NCBI GenBank assembly: GCA_937858165.1
Contig: CALLZA010000954.1
Span: 1-5,415 of the forward strand
Direction of reading: 5' to 3'
DNA: 5,415 nt
Source: an uncultured Ardenticatenia bacterium
GTDB lineage: Bacteria > Chloroflexota > Anaerolineae > Promineifilales > Promineifilaceae
Shown here piece after piece: positions 1 through 5,415 of this stretch (positions are counted from its first letter, which is position 1; every line of letters begins with the position of its first letter). The notes under the pieces are model-generated. The model was not told the DNA's origin. It worked only from the letters and a program-made list of their open reading frames with translations, and made no database searches. The translations under genes and the position numbers were made by a program.

Positions 1-134
1 TCGATATGTGGGGTGGTTGTGTTATCCAGTACTATTGGGTTATATGATCTGTTGTGCGACACGTGCTTTATTTGTTGAGTGTCAGTTACGACCGTGGGGG
101 CTGTTGTCGTCTTTGGTTTACTCCTTTGTTGTTT
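1..134. other. Non-genomic tail outside the P7 adapter
   Basis: This stretch lies outside the flow-cell end of the P7 adapter, where no library molecule should continue. It is T/G-rich with only about 17 A in 134 bases, unlike the GC-rich insert. Read on the minus strand, the direction in which a read would run off the P7 end, it becomes A-rich and T-poor and begins with AAAC right after the adapter. The tail at the other end of the window has the same bias. It has no credible gene: the small frames here run into adapter sequence. I infer base calls made past the end of a short library molecule; an unrelated chimeric fragment is the alternative. Confidence 0.85.
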
Positions 135-200
135 CAAGCAGAAGACGGCATACGAGATCTAGTACGGTCTCGTGGGCTCTGAGATGTGTATAAGAGACAG
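135..200 (+). other. Illumina Nextera P7/i7 adapter ending in the Tn5 mosaic end
   Basis: Bases 135-158 match the P7 flow-cell sequence, 159-166 read CTAGTACG (the i7 index of Nextera N702 as I remember it), and 167-200 match the Nextera read-2 transposase adapter. One base differs, T at 180 where G is expected. The last 19 bases, 182-200, are the Tn5 mosaic end, present as an inverted copy at 5248-5266. This is synthetic library DNA, not a chromosomal transposon, and genomic sequence starts at 201. It encodes the artefactual peptide MCIRDR, which is fused in frame to the gene that follows. Confidence 0.99.
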
Positions 201-1485
201 GACCGGCACGTTCGGCGGCCTGCTCCGCCTGGACGGCAGTACGACGCTGCCCGACGACGTTGCCCAAACGGGCATTGCCGCCACGCGCAGCGGCCAGGCG
301 CTGCCGCTGACGCTGGCCTGGACGGTGCTGGCTTCCCCACCGCCCGGTTTGAGCGCGACGACGTTCGTTCACCTGGAAGATCTGAACGGCCACCGCTGGA
401 GCCAGGTAGAGCAGGACGCCTACCCGGCCGAGCAGTGGGCCGTGGGTGAGACGATCCTGCAGCGGGTGGATGTGGCCGTGCCGCCGGGCGCGCCGCCGGG
501 CGAGAACGGCATTTACCGGCTACGGCTGGGCCTGTTCGACCCGGCCAGCGGGGCGCGGCTGCCCTTCACCGACGCGGCCACTGGCTTGACGACCGACGCG
601 GCCACGACCGAGGCCGTGGCCATCAGTGCCGGGCCACCGCCGGAGCCATTGCCACGGCCGCCGTTCGCCGTCTACGAGACGGTTGCCGGCGGACTGACCT
701 TTCTGGGCTATGAGCGCGGGGCCGAGACGCTGGAGACGGGCGAAGTGATTGACGTGGGGCTATGGTGGTCGGCCGAGGAGGCGCTGCCCTATCTCCTCAT
801 GAATATGACGCTCGTCGGTGTGGACAATGGCGTCGACAACGGCATTGTTTACCCCTTCGGCCAGGCGCAGCCGTTCTACAACCTCTTTCCCTTCTCGCAG
901 TGGCCGACGCCCATCTTCGTCATTGACCGCCAGATCGCCCGCATCCCTGACGACGTGGCCACCGGCAACTACCGGCTGCGGCTGGAACTGTTCAATGGCG
1001 CGGGGCGACCGCTCTACCTGGCCGACCTCGGCCCGCTGGCCATCACGCAGACGGCGCGGGAATTCACCCCGCCGCCGTTGGCGACGACGGTCGGCGCGTC
1101 GTTCGGCGGCGAGATCGTCCTGCTGGGCTACACGCTGACCGAGGCCGACGCCGGTTGGGCGCTGGAACTGGTGTGGCAGGCGGAGGCGCAGCCGGCGGCC
1201 GACCACACCGTCTTCGTCCACGTCCTGCGCGCCGACGGCACGTGCTGCCTGTGGCAGGCCGACGCCATGCCACGCGGCGGGGCGTACCCGACGAGCCGTT
1301 GGCTGGCGGGGGAGGTGGTCACCGACACCTATGCCATCGCGCTGCCGGGCGACACGCCGCCGGGCGAGTATCCGATCGAAGTTGGCCTCTATCGGGCGGA
1401 GACGGGGGCGCGGTTGCCGGTGGCGATTAACGGCCAGGCAGCCGGTGACGCGGCGCGGCTGACGCCGCTGCTCATCGGACCTTAG
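201..1485 (+). CDS. C-terminal part of a protein with three tandem beta-sandwich-like repeats (5'-truncated)
   Basis: The first whole genomic codon is Thr at 202; the ten residues before it in this frame are adapter-encoded, so the true start lies outside the window. The 427 residues end at TAG 1483-1485. Three divergent copies of a roughly 110-120 residue unit are visible. Each opens with an FGG/FLGY/LLGY-like strand (about 211, 700 and 1120), copies 1 and 3 carry a central FVHL/FVHV strand (364-375, 1213-1224), and each closes with a Pro/Gly turn and a strand like YRLRLGLFD (514-540), YRLRLELF (970-993) or YPIEVGLY (1369-1392). Copies 1 and 3 end in GARLP. There is no membrane helix, nucleotide-binding motif or catalytic signature in this part. 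Similar domains commonly sit at the C-terminus of polytopic glycosyltransferase-39-like membrane proteins in Chloroflexota, so I infer an extracytoplasmic accessory region of such a protein; a free-standing secreted protein is also possible. The middle copy is the most divergent, with a doubled VDNG at 820-843. The gene converges on the potassium channel gene. Confidence 0.85.
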
Positions 1486-1542
1486 GAGCGCCCGGCGGCC
1501 AACAGGGGTCGGTTCGTCCGCAGGGTGACGGATGGAACACCC

Positions 1543-3237
1543 CTATACCTCATACTCCTCCAGAAAGGTTGCCTCAGCCTCAGCCGTCCCAATGAGAATG
1601 AGTTCGGCGTTATCCGGCATGGGCACATGGGGAGCAGGATTAAGAGTCGTCTCCTCGCCCACTTGCCAGGCCACTACCGTGCAGCCGGTCTTGCGCCGGA
1701 TATCGGCCTCGGCCAGGGTTCGACCGTCGAGTTCGCGCGGCACGGGCACGCGGAAGACGTCCAGCCCTTCGGCCACCATGAGCACTTCGCTGCGGTCCAA
1801 CAGCGTCAGGATGGCGTTGGCCCCCATCGAGGCGTAGGACATCACGAAATCGGCTCCGGCGCGGTGGAGCGTGGGCACATTACGCGCCAGCGTGGCCCGG
1901 CTGACGATGCGCACGTCCGGCCGCAGGCGGCGGCAGTAGATGGTCAGATAGATGTTGGTGTCGTCATCATGGGTGCTGATGACCACGGTATCCGTTTCCA
2001 TGATGCCGGCTTTCATCAGGACGCTCAGTTCCGCGGCATTGCCCAGCACGTAGCGGCTGGCGTTATCAGCCCGGATGCGCTCCGGCACTTGCTCGACGAT
2101 CAAGTACTCCAGACCACGCGCCAACAACGCCTGGCCCACGGCCCGGCCCACACGCCCGCCGCCGACGATGACGGTCGGTGCCTTTTGGGCCGTTTCGTGG
2201 TGATGGAGCGAGTCGAAGCGACTGATGTCATCCTGGCGGCCGACCATGACCAGCACCGTGCCGGCGGTTAGTTCCGTGTCCGGTCGCGCCGGTTTGAATT
2301 CGCCGCGCTTCCAGAGCCCCAGCACGGTCACGCCCGCTTCCTGTCGCAACCGGCTCTGGGCCACGGTTTTGCCTATCAGCGTTGTCTCGTCTACTGGCGC
2401 TTCGGCAATGAGCAGTTCGTCGAACTCCCCCACCACGTGGGCCGTACTCTCGCCACCGCTGACGCGCCGCGCCAACGCCTGGCCGAGCATCTGCCCCAGT
2501 TGCAGCACGTGGTTGCTGCCGGCCAGTTCCAGAACGTCCACCGACGCGCGGCTATTGGCGATGGCGATGATCGGCACGGTCTCGGAGACTTCGCGCACCG
2601 TCGAGGCGATGTTGGTATTCAACATGTCGTTGGCGGTGGTGGCCACCAGCCGGGCGCGGTCGGCATGGGCGCGAAGGTACGTCTGCGGGCTGTCCAGGTC
2701 GCCGCGCATGACCTGATAGCCCAGATCATGCAGCCGCAACGCTTCTTCCACCTGACTGACCAGCAGGACGTATTCGTAGTGGTAGCGGTTGAGCTTCTGG
2801 ATCAGGTTGTTGGTCACCGGATCGAGGGAAGTCAGGATGACGTGGCCCTCGGTTCTGACCGGTAGTTCGGTTGGGGCGCGGCTCTCGGCCTGGATGCGCA
2901 TCCACGGCTCGTAGAAGAACTCCATAAACGTGAACGGCAGCAGGATGAGCAGGAACATGACGCCGCTCAACAGCACGACTGAAGAGAAAATGCGGCCCAG
3001 ATCGGAGTGGAAGGTGATGTCGCCAAAGCCCAGCGTGGTCATCACCGTCAATACCCAGTAGAAGCCGGTGACCCAACTGTGCGATTGCCCCTCGCGGGCC
3101 ATGATGAAATGAAAGGCCACGCTAAAGAAGGTGACCAGAGCGGCCAGCAAGAGCAGGAACCGGGCCAGGCTAAGGAGCCTTAGCTGGCCGGGCCGCTGGC
3201 GCAGGAAGTAGAAGAACTGGGCGGGCAGAAATTTCAT
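1543..3237 (-). CDS. Two-TM potassium channel with tandem RCK (TrkA-N/TrkA-C) domains
   Basis: A complete 564-residue inner-membrane potassium channel with cytoplasmic ligand-sensing domains. TM1 is about residues 22-44, the pore helix 59-68, the selectivity filter TTLGFGD 67-73 (bases 3019-3039), and TM2 about 82-108 with Gly92 as a possible hinge. The filter is a variant of the usual TVGYGD. Two RCK modules follow: RCK1 about 130-340 and RCK2 about 355-562, each a Rossmann-like TrkA-N half plus a TrkA-C half. RCK2 keeps the dinucleotide-binding pattern GxGxxG (G359, G361, G364) with an acidic residue after strand 2 (E382). In RCK1 the matching turn is TSLDPV (136-141), without the glycines, so it probably does not bind nucleotide in the usual way. 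Two RCK modules on one chain mean four subunits could build the eight-RCK gating ring that MthK assembles with separate RCK subunits. The ligand cannot be told from sequence. The ATG at 3237 is chosen because the protein begins just before TM1; no clear Shine-Dalgarno precedes it. A likely promoter lies at 3311-3319. Potassium selectivity is inferred from the filter. Confidence 0.95.
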   Translation of the reverse strand: MKFLPAQFFYFLRQRPGQLRLLSLARFLLLLAALVTFFSVAFHFIMAREGQSHSWVTGFYWVLTVMTTLGFGDITFHSDLGRIFSSVVLLSGVMFLLILLPFTFMEFFYEPWMRIQAESRAPTELPVRTEGHVILTSLDPVTNNLIQKLNRYHYEYVLLVSQVEEALRLHDLGYQVMRGDLDSPQTYLRAHADRARLVATTANDMLNTNIASTVREVSETVPIIAIANSRASVDVLELAGSNHVLQLGQMLGQALARRVSGGESTAHVVGEFDELLIAEAPVDETTLIGKTVAQSRLRQEAGVTVLGLWKRGEFKPARPDTELTAGTVLVMVGRQDDISRFDSLHHHETAQKAPTVIVGGGRVGRAVGQALLARGLEYLIVEQVPERIRADNASRYVLGNAAELSVLMKAGIMETDTVVISTHDDDTNIYLTIYCRRLRPDVRIVSRATLARNVPTLHRAGADFVMSYASMGANAILTLLDRSEVLMVAEGLDVFRVPVPRELDGRTLAEADIRRKTGCTVVAWQVGEETTLNPAPHVPMPDNAELILIGTAEAEATFLEEYEV

Positions 3238-3310
3238 CGTCTGGCTTCGATTCGGAGACTGGTCAGGGGTGTCGTAGGTCGGAAGGGCCTGGCAGTGGTC
3301 ATAGGCTGTG

Positions 3311-3319
3311 ATTATAGCA
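3311..3319 (-). promoter_or_regulatory. Extended -10 promoter upstream of the potassium channel gene
   Basis: On the minus strand this reads TGCTATAAT: a perfect TATAAT -10 hexamer with the TGn extension, in otherwise GC-rich DNA. No good -35 box is present at 16-18 bp spacing (CACAGA at 17 bp matches TTGACA poorly), as is usual for extended -10 promoters. Transcription would start near 3304, giving a leader of roughly 65-70 nt before the ATG at 3237. It lies in the 106-bp gap after the transporter stop codon, so the channel can be transcribed independently of the upstream pair. The match is to the sigma-70 consensus; activity is inferred. Confidence 0.45.
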
Positions 3320-3343
3320 GGAATCGCTGCCGATCTGTGGCCC

Positions 3344-4249
3344 TCAAGCCTCGTCTCGTTGGGCGCGGCGCCACGAGACGACCAGCGTGCCCGCGCTAAC
3401 CAGAGCTACGCCGAGGATTTGCCGGACCGTGAGCGGTTCGTCGAGGAACACCCAGGCCAGAACGGCGATCTGCGGCAGCATCGTGTTGTTGATGACGCTC
3501 GACTCGACGGCCGTCAGTGTGCGCAGCGTGTGGTTCCACAGCGTGAAGGCCAGGGCGGTGTTGACAACGGCCAGCCAGGCGACGAGCAGCCATTGCGTCG
3601 CCCCCAGGCGGCCGAACCCCTGCGTCGTCGCGCCGACGGCGAGCAGCAGCCCACCGCCGACGCCCATGCTAACGGTCGTGACCAGCAGCGGCGCCAGGCC
3701 GCCGTCGCGGTTGATCCGGCGGCCCAGAAGTGACGACGCGGCGTTGGCCAGCAGCCCCACACCCCCCACGGCCAGGCCGACGAATTGCCCGGCGGGCAAG
3801 GCCAGCGGGTAGAAGTAGATCAGCGCGCCGACGGCCGACAGGAGAATGCCGCTCCACTGGCCGCGCGTCGGCCGCTCCACTGTCAGCGCAATACCGAATA
3901 GGGCCACGACGATAGGCGACAGATTAAGCAGCAGCGTCAGTGTGGCGGCGGGCAAGAGGGCGAGGCCGACGAACTGCGCCCCCTGCGTCAGAACGTAGAA
4001 GACGATGCCCAACAGCGCCAGCCGCGCCCATGCCACGCGCGACAGGGCGCGCAGAGCGGCTCTATGGGCCGGGTTGACGAGCACGAAGGGCAGCAGGCAC
4101 AGAAAAGCCAGGCTGTAGCGCAACCCGGCAAAGGTGATGGCCGGCAAGCTGGCCCGCAGGCCAAGCTTGATGAGCACCCAGGAGGTTGACCAGAGAAAGG
4201 TCACCAGCAGGGCCTGCACGATGGCTCGGGTAGGCGGTCGCATTGCCAT
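3344..4249 (-). CDS. EamA-family (drug/metabolite transporter superfamily) permease
   Basis: A 301-residue polytopic inner-membrane protein of the DMT superfamily, with the two tandem five-helix EamA units expected. Unit 1 runs from about residue 10 to 148: WSTSWVLIKLGL at 20-31, FAGLRY at 40-45, and the characteristic NLSPIVVALF (109-118) followed by ERPTRGQWSG (125-134). Unit 2 runs from about 155 to 292, with NTALAFTLWNH at 230-240, then VINNTMLPQ (252-260) and LDEPLTVRQ (269-277), repeating the end of unit 1. The C-terminus is short, basic and probably cytoplasmic. The frame stays open upstream to 4426, but those 59 residues are Arg/Pro/Ala-rich, have no helix, and overlap the TPR gene out of frame. 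I therefore place the start at ATG 4249, with ATG 4243 two codons later equally possible. Neither has a clear Shine-Dalgarno. The start is 10 nt beyond the stop of the upstream TPR gene, suggesting one transcript and perhaps translational coupling. EamA proteins export or import amino acids, metabolites or drugs; the substrate cannot be assigned. Confidence 0.94.
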   Translation of the reverse strand: MAMRPPTRAIVQALLVTFLWSTSWVLIKLGLRASLPAITFAGLRYSLAFLCLLPFVLVNPAHRAALRALSRVAWARLALLGIVFYVLTQGAQFVGLALLPAATLTLLLNLSPIVVALFGIALTVERPTRGQWSGILLSAVGALIYFYPLALPAGQFVGLAVGGVGLLANAASSLLGRRINRDGGLAPLLVTTVSMGVGGGLLLAVGATTQGFGRLGATQWLLVAWLAVVNTALAFTLWNHTLRTLTAVESSVINNTMLPQIAVLAWVFLDEPLTVRQILGVALVSAGTLVVSWRRAQRDEA

Positions 4250-4259
4250 CGCCACACGC

Positions 4260-5247
4260 CTATTCGGGCCAGGCAACCCCCAGCGCCCCCGCCACCCGTT
4301 CATACTGGGCCTGCTCATGGGGCGAGACGGCCCGGCTGGCGCGACCGCGCAGGGCTTGCGAGCGCGCCAGCAGCGCCGCGCCCGCCTCGCGCTGCCCGTC
4401 GCGGCCGGCGATCTCGGCCTGCACAAGCGTGACGGACGCCAGCAAGACCGCGTCGTCGCGGGCAGCGTACTGGGCGGCGGCCAGCGCAGCCAGCGCGGTC
4501 GCGGCGGCGGTGTCCCCTCGGTCGAGGGCGATCTGGGCCAGCGTCACCTGAGCGTCGGGCAGGTAGTAAGTGTCGTCCATCTCGGCGAACAGGCGCAGGC
4601 TTTCCTGCGCCAGCCGGTCGGCCGCGTCGAGTTCGCCCAGCTCGCGCAAGACGTCGGCCAGGAAGTTCATGACGAACGCCTGTATCCAGCCGGCCGACGC
4701 CGCCATCGCCGCGTCGTAGGCCAGTTCCAGCCAGCGACGCGCCGCGGCCAGATCGTGACGTTCCTGGGCTATCAGCCCCAAGTGGGCCCAGGCCGAGGTC
4801 TGGTCGCCGCCGGGGTTGACCTCGATGCTTTCCAGCAGCCGGGCCGTTGCCGTGTCGCTGTCGCCCATTGTGTAGGCCGTCAGCCCCATATTGTGCAGCA
4901 CCGTGGCAATGCCGGCGGGGTCGCCCAGGGCGCGGCGCAGCGCCAACCCTTCCTCGTGACAGGCCAGGTTGGCGGCGTAGGCCTCATCGACCAGGTAGAA
5001 CGCCGCCAGGCCGTTGAGCGCGTTGGCCCGGATGAGCGGGGCGGACGACGGCCACTCCAGAGATGCGGCCAGCAGCTCCCGCCCCAGTTCAAAGTAGCCA
5101 CGACGATACCAGAACCACCACAGCCCGCCGGCGATGGCCACGGCCGTCTCGCCGTCGCCGGCCGCCAGCGCCCAGCGCAACGCGGCCAGGCAGTTGTCGT
5201 GGTCGGCAACAGCCCACGCCATCCACGCCGCCTGCTCTTCGCCGTTC
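4260..5247 (-). CDS. TPR-repeat C-terminal region of a probable large ATPase/regulatory protein (5'-truncated)
   Basis: The first genomic codon is Asn at 5244-5246; the six residues before it (MCIRDR) come from the adapter, so the real start is missing. The remaining 328 residues are almost all helical. Residues 15-62 (DHDNCLAALRWAL, then GGLWWFWYRRGYFELGRELL) closely resemble the link between the ATPase core and the TPR array in bacterial LuxR/MalT-like, SARP or adenylate-cyclase-associated NTPase proteins. About five to six TPR units follow: 73-110, 111-145, 150-184, 187-223, 227-264 and a weak one at 266-300. The best-preserved positions are the G/A and aromatic sites in units 1-4. There is no DNA-binding helix-turn-helix at the C-terminus, so any such domain would have to be N-terminal and outside the window. 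The likely role is a protein-binding or ligand-sensing scaffold. A plain TPR protein is the alternative. It lies just upstream of, and probably co-transcribed with, the EamA transporter. Confidence 0.88.
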
Positions 5248-5317
5248 CTGTCTCTTATACACATCTGACGCTGCCGACGAGCGATCTAGTGTAGATCTCG
5301 GTGGTCGCCGTATCATT
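5248..5317 (-). other. Illumina Nextera P5/i5 adapter with Tn5 mosaic end
   Basis: Bases 5248-5266 are CTGTCTCTTATACACATCT, the Tn5 mosaic end in inverted orientation to 182-200. Bases 5267-5280 complete the Nextera read-1 adapter, 5281-5288 read GCGATCTA (reverse complement of TAGATCGC, the i5 index of S501/N501 as I remember it), and 5289-5317 are the reverse complement of P5. All of it matches with no difference I can see. This is synthetic, marks the end of genomic DNA at 5247, and supplies the false N-terminal MCIRDR on the minus strand. Confidence 0.99.
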
Positions 5318-5415
5318 AAAAAAAAAAAAAGCAGGACAGTCACATGACACAACAAGTGACAACAACACATCAAGAAAGGAGGAAGAAGAGGGGACTCAGA
5401 GAGCAGGGGAGAGTG
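5318..5415. other. Poly-A run and non-genomic tail outside the P5 adapter
   Basis: Thirteen A bases (5318-5330) directly follow the last base of P5, then 85 bases of A/G/C-rich sequence with only 6 T. This is the usual appearance of base calling after a sequencing read passes the end of a short library molecule. There is no gene or structured element. It mirrors the minus-strand composition of 1-134, which supports a shared technical cause. Confidence 0.9.

Noticed and set aside
8..193. Small plus-strand open frame at the left end
   Set aside because: It consists of the noise tail and adapter sequence; its C-terminal residues are translated P7 and Nextera adapter.
1515..1534. Possible hairpin in the convergent gap (six pairs with one G-U, eight-base loop) as a terminator
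   Set aside because: The stem is short, includes a wobble pair, and has no T tract on either strand. Such stems are expected by chance in GC-rich DNA.
1525..2271. Long plus-strand open frame opposite the 3' part of the channel gene
   Set aside because: It is low-complexity, rich in His, Gln, Arg and Gly with no recognisable domain, and lies antisense to a gene with clear RCK motifs; it is a GC-rich shadow frame.
3317..3330. Short inverted repeat GCAG/CTGC next to the -10 element as an operator
   Set aside because: Only four pairs, no second copy nearby, and likely by chance at this GC content.
4250..4426. N-terminal 59-residue extension of the EamA transporter
   Set aside because: It overlaps the TPR gene out of frame, is Arg/Pro/Ala-rich with no membrane helix, and the protein from 4249 already has the normal family length.
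182..5266. Inverted 19-bp repeats flanking about 5 kb, resembling a composite Tn5-like transposon
   Set aside because: The repeats are the hyperactive Tn5 mosaic ends of the Nextera kit, continuous with P7/P5 and index sequences. There is no transposase gene between them.
4134..5294. Plus-strand 386-residue open frame antisense to the TPR gene
   Set aside because: Its composition is Gln/Gly/Arg/Val-rich without domains, and it ends in adapter-derived peptide. The minus-strand frame has clear TPR periodicity.

Overview
The window is a sequencing-library product rather than clean genomic DNA. Illumina Nextera adapter sequence lies at both ends: P7 with an i7 index at 135-200, and P5 with an i5 index at 5248-5317. 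Outside the adapters, bases 1-134 and 5318-5415 look like base calls made after the end of a library molecule. Only 201-5247 (about 5.05 kb) can be treated as genomic.

The genomic insert is uniformly GC-rich, densely coding and bacterial. Its gene content suggests Chloroflexota of the Anaerolineae/Caldilineae/Ardenticatenia kind. The clues are a repeated beta-rich domain of the sort found behind their membrane glycosyltransferases, a single-chain double-RCK potassium channel, and a TPR tail typical of large Chloroflexota ATPase regulators. The taxonomy is inferred from protein style only; there is no marker gene here.

Layout, left to right: (1) 201-1485, plus strand, the C-terminal 427 residues of a protein cut by the adapter, made of three divergent tandem beta-sandwich-like repeats. 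(2) A 57-bp convergent gap. (3) 1543-3237, minus strand, a complete two-TM potassium channel with two cytoplasmic RCK (TrkA-N/TrkA-C) modules. (4) A 106-bp gap with a good extended -10 promoter for the channel. (5) 3344-4249, minus strand, a complete EamA/DMT-type ten-TM transporter. (6) 4260-5247, minus strand, the C-terminal 328 residues of a TPR protein cut by the right adapter. Genes 6 and 5 are 10 nt apart and probably co-transcribed; the channel probably has its own promoter.

I found no mobile element, CRISPR array, RNA gene, defence system or new multi-gene system. The most consequential observation is that the ends are artificial, so the apparent start codons at 172 (plus) and 5264 (minus) are adapter-encoded and neither outer gene has a known N-terminus.
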